In this document: positions 9,365 to 16,928 of the stretch, in pieces
Layout of the letters: every line of letters starts with the position of its first letter
How positions within the stretch are numbered: position 1 is the first letter of the stretch
DNA from: an uncultured Actinomycetes bacterium
GTDB lineage: Bacteria > Actinomycetota > Thermoleophilia > Gaiellales > F1-60-MAGs149
Length of the DNA: 27,183 nt
Assembly: GCA_903960645.1 (NCBI GenBank)
Contig: CAJCBN010000463.1
Location: 1 to 27,183 of the forward strand
Reading direction: 5' to 3'
Program-made: the position numbers and the translations under genes
Notes under the pieces: model-generated
Told to the model about the DNA's origin: nothing
The model's input: only the letters and a program-made list of their open reading frames with translations
Database searches by the model: none

Positions 9365-9370
9365 TACCGT
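9365..9370 (+). promoter_or_regulatory. -10 element of a probable leaderless promoter
   Basis: TACCGT fits TANNNT and is followed by exactly six bases and the GTG start at 9377. A weak -35-like TTCCCA lies at 9341-9346 (18-base spacer). There is no Shine-Dalgarno sequence, so transcription probably starts at or near the GTG. Confidence 0.45.
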
Positions 9371-9376
9371 GCATCT

Positions 9377-9739
9377 GTGATCGCCGTAGAGATCATCGTG
9401 ATCTTCGTCGCCGTGATCGTGGCGGCGCGCTCGCGCCCGCCCCGGCGCCACGTTTCACCGCGCGTGATGTCGCTGCTGGCAGGAGTTGCCACCGTCGCCT
9501 TCGGCGTCGCGATCGCCTCGATCGTGATCGTCAGTTCTGAGCGCGTCTTCGCGATCAGCCTGCTGGTCGCTGGCGCCGCCGGCTGCGCCTTCCTCTACCT
9601 GGCCCGCGGCTGGGCCGAGGACGACGACGATGACGACGGCGACGATGCACCGCCCCCACCGCCGCTCGACGGCGACGGTGAGCAGCGGCGCTTCGTGCGC
9701 AAGCGAACGCGAGCGCCCAAGACGCCCGCGCCGCGCTGA
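9377..9739 (+). CDS. Small membrane protein, three TM helices, acidic/Pro/basic tail
   Basis: A 120-residue hypothetical protein not assigned to a family. Hydrophobic helices are visible at about residues 2-17, 30-52 and 57-76. A run of aspartates (82-90), a proline run (92-96) and a strongly basic Arg/Lys/Pro C-terminus follow. The frame is open further upstream, but the upstream part is Arg-rich and uncoupled from any start signal; the GTG at 9377 puts the first helix at the N-terminus and has a TANNNT element six bases before it. The gene converges on ndk, with only 9 bases between the stop codons. Function unknown; the charged tail suggests an interaction surface (inference). Confidence 0.6.
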   Translation: MIAVEIIVIFVAVIVAARSRPPRRHVSPRVMSLLAGVATVAFGVAIASIVIVSSERVFAISLLVAGAAGCAFLYLARGWAEDDDDDDGDDAPPPPPLDGDGEQRRFVRKRTRAPKTPAPR

Positions 9740-9748
9740 GCCGAGGGC

Positions 9749-10159
9749 CTAGAGCAGGCCGTCGGGGAAGTAGATCGCGAGCTCGCGCTCGGCCGACTCG
9801 ACGGAGTCGGAGCCGTGGATCACGTTCTCGGCGAGCAGCAGCGCGAGATCGCCGCGGATCGTGCCGGGCGCCGAATCGAGCGGGTTCGTCTTGCCCATCA
9901 TCTCGCGGACGCCAGCGACCGCACCGTCGGCCTGCAGCGCGAGCGCCACGATCGGACCGGAAGTGATGAAGTCGACGAGCTCACCGAAGAACGGGCGCTC
10001 GGAATGCTCGGCGTAGTGGAGCTCGGCAGTGGCGCGATCGAGCTGGAGCAGCCGCATACCGCGGAAGGCGAAGCCACGGCGCTCGAAGCGGCCGATGATC
10101 TCGCTCATCAGCTGGCGGCGGACGGCGTCGGGCTTGAGCAGGACGAGCGTGGTCTCCAT
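9749..10159 (-). CDS. ndk: Nucleoside diphosphate kinase
   Basis: A 136-residue enzyme moving the gamma-phosphate from ATP to nucleoside diphosphates through a phosphohistidine. Visible signatures are the N-terminal LVLLKPDAV motif, the mid-protein 'RPFFGELVDFITSGP' element, 'GKTNPLDSAPGTIRGD', and the active-site NVIHGSDS with catalytic H115. Length is normal for the family. I chose the ATG at 10159, preceded by AGGGGAATC, which supplies a ribosome binding site; in-frame sequence further upstream is low-complexity Arg/Ala-rich and not NDK-like. The gene follows folC on the same strand after a 277-base gap, echoing the actinobacterial valS-folC-ndk cluster. Confidence 0.96.
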   Translation of the reverse strand: METTLVLLKPDAVRRQLMSEIIGRFERRGFAFRGMRLLQLDRATAELHYAEHSERPFFGELVDFITSGPIVALALQADGAVAGVREMMGKTNPLDSAPGTIRGDLALLLAENVIHGSDSVESAERELAIYFPDGLL

Positions 10160-10283
10160 GATTCCCCTGGTGCGTTCGTAGTCGGGCGCGCCCGCGGGGA
10201 GCGCCTCCGAATCATGACGGCGACGGGCGGCCGACGGCGCCGGTCGGCGCCCGCGAGCGCACGGGGCTCCCCCGCCTGCGCGG

Positions 10284-10289
10284 TAGCAT
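10284..10289 (+). promoter_or_regulatory. -10 element before the 34-residue ORF
   Basis: TAGCAT (TANNNT) is followed by six bases and the ATG at 10296, the same spacing seen before the genes at 9377 and 14338. No Shine-Dalgarno sequence is present, so a leaderless transcript is likely. No clear -35 element was found. Confidence 0.45.
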
Positions 10290-10295
10290 CTCCCC

Positions 10296-10400
10296 ATGCG
10301 CGGCCGTCCCAGCGTCCTGATCTTCGCCCTGCTGCTTCTGGCCGGGCTGATTGTTCTCGGCTACGCCATCGGCTACGTGGTCGGGCGCCTGCTCGTCTAG
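10296..10400 (+). CDS. Single-pass 34-residue membrane microprotein
   Basis: An ATG-to-TAG frame of 34 codons encodes a short basic N-terminus (MRGRPS), then one hydrophobic helix (about residues 7-30), ending RLLV. The helix carries a glycine zipper, G22-x3-G26-x3-G30, a common helix-packing motif. It lies in the gap between folC and ndk on the opposite strand. A TANNNT element sits six bases before the ATG. Composition is far from random for a GC-rich genome and matches real membrane microproteins, but the gene is short enough that chance cannot be excluded. Function unknown. Confidence 0.5.
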   Translation: MRGRPSVLIFALLLLAGLIVLGYAIGYVVGRLLV

Positions 10401-10415
10401 CGCTGCTGCTGGGGA

Positions 10416-10429
10416 GCCTGCGCGCAGGC
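10416..10429. terminator. Small hairpin between convergent stops
   Basis: GCCTG-CGCG-CAGGC forms a 5-bp GC stem with a 4-base loop between the stop of the 34-residue ORF (10400) and the stop of folC (10437). It may act for both strands. There is no T tract. Confidence 0.35.
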
Positions 10430-10436
10430 AGAACCG

Positions 10437-11663
10437 TTAGCGGTCGAGCGCCTCGAGCAGCGTCAGCGAGCCGACGATCACCACGGCGCCAGCGTTGCCG
10501 GCCCGGTAGCGGGCCCGCGCCAGTGCATCCTCAGGATCGGCGACGGCCTCGCCGGTCAGCCCATGACGCTCAGCGGCGGCGAGCAGCGTCGCGGCGGGCA
10601 GGGCGCGCTCGGAGGCCGTGGCGGTGACGACGATCTCGTCGAAAATCGGTGCGAGTGCGGCCAGGAAGCCGTCGGCGTCCTTGTCGGCGAGCAGAGCGAC
10701 GAGACCCACGATCGGCTTCAGCCCACCGAGCGCTCGTGGCAACTCACGGGCCAGCGTGCGCGCGCCGTCCGGGTTGTGAGCGGCATCGCGCAGGACGATC
10801 GGATAGCGGGCGATCACCTCGAGCCGCCCCGGTACCTGCACCAGCGCGACGGCCGCGACGGCTCGCCGCATGTCGAAGTCGTCCCCCAGCAGGGCCGCCG
10901 CCGCGCCGAGCGCGAGCATGGCGTTGCCGCGCTGGAAGGAGCCGGCGGCCGCGAGGTCGGGCAGTTCCTCATCGAGAGCGCCTGCGCCGAGCAGCATCGC
11001 CCGCGCCACCTGATGCTCCTCCGCGAGCCGCTCGATCTCCGGCTTCAGTTCGGCGTCGACGCTGCCGGCGACCAGCACGGCGCCCGGCGTGAGCACCGCC
11101 AGCTTCTCCGCCGCGATCGCCTCGCGCGTGTCACCGAGGTGCTCGGTGTGCTCAAGGGCGACGCCGGTCAGCACCACGACCGGGGCGGCCAGCACGTTCG
11201 TTGCGTCGAGTCGTCCGCCGAGTCCCGCCTCGATCACGGCGGCCTCCACCCCAGCCTCGCGCAGCGCCACGAACGCGGCCGCGGTCAGCACCTCGAACTG
11301 GGTGCAGGATCCACCGCGGTTGGCGTCGACCTGCGTGGCCGCCGCCTCCGCCGCCTCGACGGCGGCCAGGAAGGCCGTCCGCTCGATCGGCGCGGGCAGC
11401 CCGCCCGCTGCGGCGATCAGCACGCGCTCGTGCCAGCCGCTGATGTGGGGCGACACGTAGGCGCCGGTCTTGAGGCCGCTAGCGGCAAGAGCCGCACAGG
11501 CGAAGCGCGCTGTCGACGACTTGCCGTTCGTGCCCACCACGTGGATCGCGCGGAAGGAGCGCTGCGGATCGCCGAGCAGCGCGAGCATCGCCTCGATCCG
11601 CTCCAGCCCGAGCTCCATGCCAAACAGGGAGCGGGTCTGCAGGATCTCGCCGGCGGTGTCCAT
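10437..11663 (-). CDS. folC: Folylpolyglutamate synthase / dihydrofolate synthase
   Basis: A 408-residue Mur-ligase-family enzyme adding glutamate to (dihydro)pteroate or folates with ATP. The P-loop GTNGKSST is at residues 44-51, followed by the family's 'GAYVSPHI..WHER' element, 'TQFEVLTAAAF', 'AVIEAGLGGRLDATN' and the C-terminal-domain motif 'DAAHNPDGA'. Length is typical. The ATG at 11663 lies four bases after the valS stop, so the two genes are probably cotranscribed and translationally coupled; the longer in-frame extension inside valS is a shadow. Whether it has both activities or only the polyglutamylation step cannot be told from sequence. Confidence 0.95.
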   Translation of the reverse strand: MDTAGEILQTRSLFGMELGLERIEAMLALLGDPQRSFRAIHVVGTNGKSSTARFACAALAASGLKTGAYVSPHISGWHERVLIAAAGGLPAPIERTAFLAAVEAAEAAATQVDANRGGSCTQFEVLTAAAFVALREAGVEAAVIEAGLGGRLDATNVLAAPVVVLTGVALEHTEHLGDTREAIAAEKLAVLTPGAVLVAGSVDAELKPEIERLAEEHQVARAMLLGAGALDEELPDLAAAGSFQRGNAMLALGAAAALLGDDFDMRRAVAAVALVQVPGRLEVIARYPIVLRDAAHNPDGARTLARELPRALGGLKPIVGLVALLADKDADGFLAALAPIFDEIVVTATASERALPAATLLAAAERHGLTGEAVADPEDALARARYRAGNAGAVVIVGSLTLLEALDR

Positions 11664-11667
11664 CGTC

Positions 11668-14259
11668 CTAGCCCGCATCCAACGCAGCGAGCTGCGCCTC
11701 GAGATCGCTGGCGTCGCGGGTGAAGCGCTCGACGCGCTCACGCTCCTCTGCGACGACCTCGACTGGCGCACGCTCGACGAACTTGGCGTTGCCCAGCTTG
11801 CCCTCAGCCTTTCTGACCTCGGCCCGCGCCTCGTCGAGGCGCTTGGCGAGACGGTCACGCAGCTTGCCGGCGAGTCCGTCGCCCTGGACGTGCAGCGTGG
11901 CCGTGCCGGCCGGCAGCGGGACGGCCGGGCCGGCGGCCGCAGTCTCGATCAGCTCGACAGCACCGAGCGCGGCCAGCAGCGGCGCCTCGGCGCGCACGGC
12001 GTCGGCAGAGCCCGACAGCGTCGCCGTGAGCGGTGCTCGCGGCCCGAGCTCGGCATCTTGGCGGAGCCGCCGCAAGCCGGTGACGGCCTCGATGATCGCC
12101 CCAACCGTCGCCGCCGCGGTGGCGTCGCGCGGAATGCCGTCGGCAGTCGGGAACGCCGCCACCGCCAGCATGCCCGTGCGCCCCGGCAGGAAGGACCACA
12201 GCTCCTCGGTTACGAACGGTGCGATCGGATGCAGGAGGGCCAGCGTGCGCTCGATCACGAGCAGCGCGGTCTCCGACGCCGCGCGCTTCGAGGCGACGTC
12301 ATCGCCGTACAGGCGCGCCTTGATCATCTCGAGGTACCAGTCGCAGAACTCGTTCCAGACGAAGGAGTAGAGCGTCTTCGTGGCCGCCGAGAACTGGAAC
12401 TCCTCGTACTGCCCGGTGACCTCGTCGATCGTGGCGGCGAGGCGATCGAGGATCCAGCGATCGGCCGACAGCAGCCCGTTCGGCGCCGGCACGGCGTCGG
12501 GGTCGGCGTTCAGCAGGACGAGGCGCGTGGCGTTGAACAGCTTGTTGGCGAGCCCGCGCCCCTCATCGATCATGCCCTCGGCGAAGCGCACGTCCTGCGT
12601 CGAACACATCTTGAGCAGGCCGTAGCGCGTGGCGTCGGCGCCGTAGCGGTCGATCAGGTCGAGCGGGTCGACACCCGTGCCGAGCGACTTCGACATGCGC
12701 CGGCCGTCAGCGGCCTGGATCGTCGAGTTGATGTAGACGTCGGTGAACGGGACCCCGCCGGCGAAGGCGATGCCGGTCATGATCATCCGGGCCACCCAGA
12801 GGTTGATGATGTCGCGCCCGGTGACGAGGACGTCGCCGGGGTACCACGTCGCGAGCTCGGGTGTCTGCTCGGGCCAGCCGAGCGTCGCGTACGGCCAGAG
12901 CGCGGACGAGAACCAGGTGTCGAGCACGTCGGTCGACTGCTCCCAGCCCTCACCCTCGGGCTGCTCGACCTGCACCACGAAGCTGCCGTCGGGCGCGAAC
13001 CAGACGGGCAGGCGATGCCCCCACCACAGCTGGCGCGAGACGCACCACGGGCGGATCGACTCCATCCAGTCGAGGTAGATCTTCTCCATGCGCTCCGGGT
13101 GGAAGCGCACCTCCTTCGACTTGACGACGTCGATCGCCGGCTGGGCGAGCTCGTCCATGCGGCAGAACCACTGCAGCGAGATCAGCGGCTCGATGCGGGC
13201 GCCAGAGCGCTGGCAGAAGCCAACGGAGTGGCGGTACGGGATCTCCTCGCGCAGGGCACCGCTCGCGCGCAGGTGCTCGACCGCGCGCTCGTGCCCCTCG
13301 TCGGCAGTCAGCCCCTCCCACGCGGGCATCAGGTCGGTCATCTTCCCGTCGAGCCCGATCGCCGACAGTGCCTCAAGGCCGTGATCGCGGCCGACCTCGA
13401 AGTCAACGGGGTCGTGCCCCGGCGTGATCTTGAGGGCGCCCGTGCCGAACTCGATCTCGACGCGCTCGTCGGCGATGATCGGAATGCGCCGATCGACCAT
13501 CGGCACGATCGCGTGCTGGCCGATCAGGGCGGCGTAGCGCGGGTCCTCAGGATGCACGGCGATGGCGACGTCGGCCAGGATCGTGACGGGGCGCACGGTG
13601 GCAATCACGATCTCCCCGCCGCCCTCGACGGGGTACGCCACCTCGTAGAGCACGTCGTCGACGTCCTTGTGCTCGACCTCGAGATCCGAGATCGCGGTCG
13701 CGAGCGGGACGCTCCAGTTGACGAGGTAGTTGTCGCGGTAGATGTAGCCGCGCCGGTGCAGCTCGACGAACACCTGCTGCACCGCGGGCGCATAGCGGTC
13801 GTCCATCGTGAAGCGCTCGCGCGAGTAGTCCATCGACGTGCCGAGGCGCTTGTACTGCTCGATGATCGTGGAGCCGGTCGACTCCTTCCACTCCCAGACG
13901 CGCTCGACGAAGGCGTCGCGGCCGAGATCGTGGCGCGTCAGGCCGTCGGCGGCCAACTGGCGCTCCACGACCATCTGCGTGGCGATACCCGCGTGGTCGG
14001 TGCCCGGCTGCCAGAGCACGTTGCGGCCCTGCATCCGGCGCCATCGGATCAGCAGATCCTGCACGGCGCCGTTCAACGCGTGCCCCATGTGCAACGAGCC
14101 GGTCACGTTGGGCGGCGGCAACTGGATGCAGTACGGCTCGCCCGGCGCGTCGGGATCCGCCGTGAAGAGGTCAATTCCGCCCCACGCGGCGAAGATCCGG
14201 CTCTCGACCTCGGCGGCCTCGTAGCGGGTGCGTTCCTCGAGTTCTGCGCGGCGATCCAT
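11668..14259 (-). CDS. valS: Valyl-tRNA synthetase
   Basis: An 863-residue class I aminoacyl-tRNA synthetase charging tRNA-Val. In order: the HIGH-type motif in PPPNVTGSLHMGH (residues 57-60); the inserted CP1 editing domain (roughly 150-340, including 'WSVPLATAISDLEVE'); the 'RPWCVSRQLWWGHRLPVW' block; the KMSKS-type motif RMSKS (521-525); the anticodon-binding domain; and a C-terminal Arg/Glu/Ala-rich coiled-coil arm ('LRDRLAKRLDEARAEVRKAE...') typical of ValRS. It is somewhat shorter than the E. coli enzyme (about 950). The start is the ATG at 14259; the frame runs on upstream, antisense to the next gene, with no family similarity. First gene of a pair with folC. A TACACT element (14269-14274, minus strand) lies nine bases before the start. 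Confidence 0.97.
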   Translation of the reverse strand: MDRRAELEERTRYEAAEVESRIFAAWGGIDLFTADPDAPGEPYCIQLPPPNVTGSLHMGHALNGAVQDLLIRWRRMQGRNVLWQPGTDHAGIATQMVVERQLAADGLTRHDLGRDAFVERVWEWKESTGSTIIEQYKRLGTSMDYSRERFTMDDRYAPAVQQVFVELHRRGYIYRDNYLVNWSVPLATAISDLEVEHKDVDDVLYEVAYPVEGGGEIVIATVRPVTILADVAIAVHPEDPRYAALIGQHAIVPMVDRRIPIIADERVEIEFGTGALKITPGHDPVDFEVGRDHGLEALSAIGLDGKMTDLMPAWEGLTADEGHERAVEHLRASGALREEIPYRHSVGFCQRSGARIEPLISLQWFCRMDELAQPAIDVVKSKEVRFHPERMEKIYLDWMESIRPWCVSRQLWWGHRLPVWFAPDGSFVVQVEQPEGEGWEQSTDVLDTWFSSALWPYATLGWPEQTPELATWYPGDVLVTGRDIINLWVARMIMTGIAFAGGVPFTDVYINSTIQAADGRRMSKSLGTGVDPLDLIDRYGADATRYGLLKMCSTQDVRFAEGMIDEGRGLANKLFNATRLVLLNADPDAVPAPNGLLSADRWILDRLAATIDEVTGQYEEFQFSAATKTLYSFVWNEFCDWYLEMIKARLYGDDVASKRAASETALLVIERTLALLHPIAPFVTEELWSFLPGRTGMLAVAAFPTADGIPRDATAAATVGAIIEAVTGLRRLRQDAELGPRAPLTATLSGSADAVRAEAPLLAALGAVELIETAAAGPAVPLPAGTATLHVQGDGLAGKLRDRLAKRLDEARAEVRKAEGKLGNAKFVERAPVEVVAEERERVERFTRDASDLEAQLAALDAG

Positions 14260-14268
14260 CGGCTTGGC

Positions 14269-14274
14269 AGTGTA
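14269..14274 (-). promoter_or_regulatory. Probable -10 element of valS-folC
   Basis: TACACT on the minus strand (TANNNT) lies nine bases before the valS ATG, so the leader would be only a few bases. No good -35 is visible. The 78-base divergent gap also holds the promoter of the gene starting at 14338. Confidence 0.4.
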
Positions 14275-14325
14275 CCGAGGTGGTGAGAGGCGGTCCTCAG
14301 GACCCCGCACGCCGAGCGCATGCTC

Positions 14326-14331
14326 TAGGCT
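14326..14331 (+). promoter_or_regulatory. -10 element of the first SBP gene (leaderless type)
   Basis: TAGGCT (TANNNT) is followed by six bases and the ATG at 14338. No Shine-Dalgarno sequence is present, which suggests a leaderless mRNA, unlike the other two SBP genes. No clear -35 was found. Confidence 0.5.
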
Positions 14332-14337
14332 GACTGC

Positions 14338-16023
14338 ATGATCAAACCCCGTCTCCTCCTCCTCGCGCTGGCCGCGCTCGCGCTCGTCCTCGCAGCCTGC
14401 GGCAGTGGTTCCTCCACCACCCCGACCGCCGACGGCGGCGGCGCGAGCAACGCCGAGACCGCCGAGGCCGTCGAGGGGGGCATCCTGCGCATCGGCTACA
14501 CCGACCCGCCGGACGGCATCAACCCGTTCGTCGGCTCGAATCAGGTCTCGTACGTCATCTTCCAGGAGATGTACCCGGCGCTCGTCCAGTACGACGAGGA
14601 CTACCAGCTGACCGGCGACTGGGCCGAGTCGTGGACCGTCTCTGACGACAACCGCACCTACACCTTCGAGCTGCGCCCGGGCAAGTGGTCGGACGGCACG
14701 CCACTGACCTCGGCCGACGCGGTCTGGACCTTCGAGAACGTACTCAAGTACAAGGACGTCTCGACCGGGCTGATGGCCGGCTACATCGACGGCGTCGAAT
14801 CCGTCGACGCGCCGAACGACCAGACGCTCGTCGTCACGTACGCCAAGCCGAAGGCGACCGCGCTCGCCAACCTGCAGCCCTTCTACATCCTGCCCAAGCA
14901 CGTCTTCGAGCAGCAGGTCGGCGAGGGCGGCAAGGGGCTCGACAAGTGGGACATGAAGGCCGAGGGCGAGCTCGTCGGCGGCGGTCCCTTCACCGTCAAG
15001 GCCTACGACGAGAAGGGCACCACGCTGCTCGAACGCAATCCCGGCTACTACGGCCCCAAGCCCAACCTCGACGCGATCGGCATCACCGTCTACCAGAACC
15101 CCGATGCGATGGTCAGCGCCTTCAAGGCCGGCGAGATCGATTCGATGGACAAGGTTCCCGTCACGCTCGTCGATCAGATCACGGCGATGCCGGACGTGCA
15201 GGTCGAGGGGGGCCTCGTCCCGGACGTCGTCAACATCGGCTTCAACGCGAACCCGAAGAAGACGAACCACCGCGAGCTGCTCGACCCGGTCGTGAAGAAC
15301 GCGATGGCGCACGCAGTCAACCGCGACAAGATCATCGAGACCGTCTACAACGGGCGCGCCGCTCCCGCCGCCAGCATCCTCACCCCGATCGCCGGCGACT
15401 ACCTCGATCCGACGATCGAGCCGGAGGCCTACGACCTGGCGCTCGCCAACCAGCTGCTCGACGACGCCGGCTACACGAAGGGTGCCGACGGCATCCGCAC
15501 GACGCCCGCGGGCGAGCGCATGAGCTACGAGGTGATCCTGCCGACCGATATCGAGGGCCAGCAGCGCAAGTTCGAGATCATCCAGGAGGACTGGAAAGCG
15601 ATCGGCATCGAGACGGTCGGCAAGCCGATGGACGGCAGCGCCGCCTGGGACGCGATGATGGCGCCTGACGGCAAGTACCTCGACTTCGACCTCCACATGT
15701 GGTCGTGGCTCGGCTACATCGACCCGGACTTCATGCTGATGACGGTGATGTGCGACCAGTTCGGCAACTGGTCGGATACCGGCTACTGCAATCCGGAGTA
15801 CGACGCCCTCTACGCGCAGCAGGCGGCGGAGATGGATCCGGCCAAGCGCGTCGCGATCGTCCACGAGATGCAGCAGATCCTCTACCGGGATCACCCCTAC
15901 ATCTTCATCGCGCAGTCCGAGTTCGTCCGCGCCTACAAGGGTGGCTGGACGGGCATCACCGCCCCCTATCTGGTCTACGTCTCGAAGATTCCGTGGGACA
16001 CGATCGCTCGCACCGCCGGCTGA
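14338..16023 (+). CDS. ABC transporter solute-binding lipoprotein, family 5 (SBP 1)
   Basis: A 561-residue extracellular lipoprotein of the DppA/OppA family that captures peptides or related solutes for an ABC importer. The signal peptide (residues 1-20) ends in the lipobox LAAC with C21, followed by a Ser/Thr/Gly-rich tether. Family features: 'GGILRIGYTDPPDGINPF' at the start of the mature domain, 'W.FELRPGKWSDGTPLTSADAVWTFE', 'LERNPGYYGPKPNLDAI', and the C-terminal 'YLDFDLHMWSWLGYIDPDFML' block. It is a clear paralog of the genes at 16929 and 21473. No permease gene is adjacent; the next gene converges, with a 6-base gap. It probably works with the permeases at 23194-27012 or with ones elsewhere (inference). 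Substrate unknown. Confidence 0.93.
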   Translation: MIKPRLLLLALAALALVLAACGSGSSTTPTADGGGASNAETAEAVEGGILRIGYTDPPDGINPFVGSNQVSYVIFQEMYPALVQYDEDYQLTGDWAESWTVSDDNRTYTFELRPGKWSDGTPLTSADAVWTFENVLKYKDVSTGLMAGYIDGVESVDAPNDQTLVVTYAKPKATALANLQPFYILPKHVFEQQVGEGGKGLDKWDMKAEGELVGGGPFTVKAYDEKGTTLLERNPGYYGPKPNLDAIGITVYQNPDAMVSAFKAGEIDSMDKVPVTLVDQITAMPDVQVEGGLVPDVVNIGFNANPKKTNHRELLDPVVKNAMAHAVNRDKIIETVYNGRAAPAASILTPIAGDYLDPTIEPEAYDLALANQLLDDAGYTKGADGIRTTPAGERMSYEVILPTDIEGQQRKFEIIQEDWKAIGIETVGKPMDGSAAWDAMMAPDGKYLDFDLHMWSWLGYIDPDFMLMTVMCDQFGNWSDTGYCNPEYDALYAQQAAEMDPAKRVAIVHEMQQILYRDHPYIFIAQSEFVRAYKGGWTGITAPYLVYVSKIPWDTIARTAG

Positions 16024-16029
16024 GTCGGG

Positions 16030-16851
16030 TCAGACGAGCGAGCGCTCGACGCGATCCAGCCAGTCGGTGATCAGCGCTGCGAAGAGCGCCGGGCGCTCAA
16101 TCCGGCCGATGTGATGTCCGGCGAGATCGAGCGTGGCGAAGGTGGCGCGCGGGAACTCGGGCATCAGCTCCTGCTGGCGACGCCAGCCGACCGTCGCGTC
16201 CTGTCGCCCCGTCACGACCAGGCTCGGCCGCGTGAAGGGGTTCCCGGGCCGGCCTGCTGCGCCGGTGTGCACGTACTGGGCGTTGAGTCGCTCGAGGAAC
16301 GCCCGATCGCACGCTCGATAGCCCGGCATGTCGTACGCCCGGATCTCGTCGAGCATGCGCTGCTCGTGCACCACGAGCCCCGCGGGAATCCACTGCTCGT
16401 CCTCGGCAAGGTCGTGAAACAGCGACAGGTCGGGCTGGATCGTGACCGCCTCCGGCGTATCGCGTGTGTTCTCGGCCGACGGGAGGTCGGGCACGATCAG
16501 CGCCGTCCCCAGCAGCCGCTCGGGCAGCGTGCGCACGAGCCCGAGTGCGAGGTAGCCGCCGTACGAGTTGCCGGCCACGGCAAAGGGCTCCATGCCGATC
16601 ACGGCGTCGGCAATGCCGGTCACGATCCTCAGCATCTGCTCCTGGTCCCCGAGCCAATCCGGCGCCGGCGTCGAGCCGTGCCCCGGCAGGTCGAAGTAGA
16701 TGCGCCGCCAGTCGTCGTGCCCGGCGACGATCGGGTCGAGGTCGGCGACCATGTACGCGTGGTCGGCGGACCAGCCGTGCACCATCAGCAACGGCCGCCC
16801 GGAGCCGCGTTCGTGGATCCCAATCGGAATTCCCTCGACCTCGATCTGCAT
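16030..16851 (-). CDS. Alpha/beta hydrolase
   Basis: A 273-residue alpha/beta-hydrolase-fold enzyme. Visible are the oxyanion HGW (residues 25-27), 'YFDLPGHGST', the nucleophile elbow GNSYGG with S96, the acid D218 in TGRQDATVGW, and the catalytic His in LAGHHIGR (H246). There is no signal peptide, so it is cytoplasmic. I chose the ATG at 16851, with GGGGAG about 7 bases upstream; a GTG five codons earlier is possible. The gene lies between two SBP genes, convergent with the first and divergent from the second, and might hydrolyse an ester, amide or lactone taken up by the transporter (inference). The family is too broad to give a substrate. Confidence 0.88.
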   Translation of the reverse strand: MQIEVEGIPIGIHERGSGRPLLMVHGWSADHAYMVADLDPIVAGHDDWRRIYFDLPGHGSTPAPDWLGDQEQMLRIVTGIADAVIGMEPFAVAGNSYGGYLALGLVRTLPERLLGTALIVPDLPSAENTRDTPEAVTIQPDLSLFHDLAEDEQWIPAGLVVHEQRMLDEIRAYDMPGYRACDRAFLERLNAQYVHTGAAGRPGNPFTRPSLVVTGRQDATVGWRRQQELMPEFPRATFATLDLAGHHIGRIERPALFAALITDWLDRVERSLV

Positions 16852-16900
16852 CTGCCGGCTCCCCACCGCCCCCGCGAGCCCCGCTCACTGGCGCAGGCTG

Positions 16901-16906
16901 TAGTGT
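16901..16906 (+). promoter_or_regulatory. Possible -10 element of the second SBP gene
   Basis: TAGTGT (TANNNT) lies 22 bases before the ATG at 16929, leaving room for the ribosome binding site GGAGAGGAG (16916-16924). No convincing -35 is present. Confidence 0.3.
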
Positions 16907-16928
16907 ATCCGTGACGGAGAGGAGCCCG

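Noticed and set aside
11470..14286. Long plus-strand ORF (938 codons) opposite valS
   Set aside because: Arg/Asp/Gly/Val-rich shadow of valS in a GC-rich genome; no domain, and valS on the other strand is unmistakable.
14260..15894. N-terminal extension of the valS frame
   Set aside because: It runs antisense through the first SBP gene and has no ValRS similarity; a normal ATG exists at 14259.
16464..16928. Upstream extension of the second SBP frame
   Set aside because: Arg/Ser/Pro-rich antisense of the hydrolase; the signal peptide and ribosome binding site fix the start at 16929.
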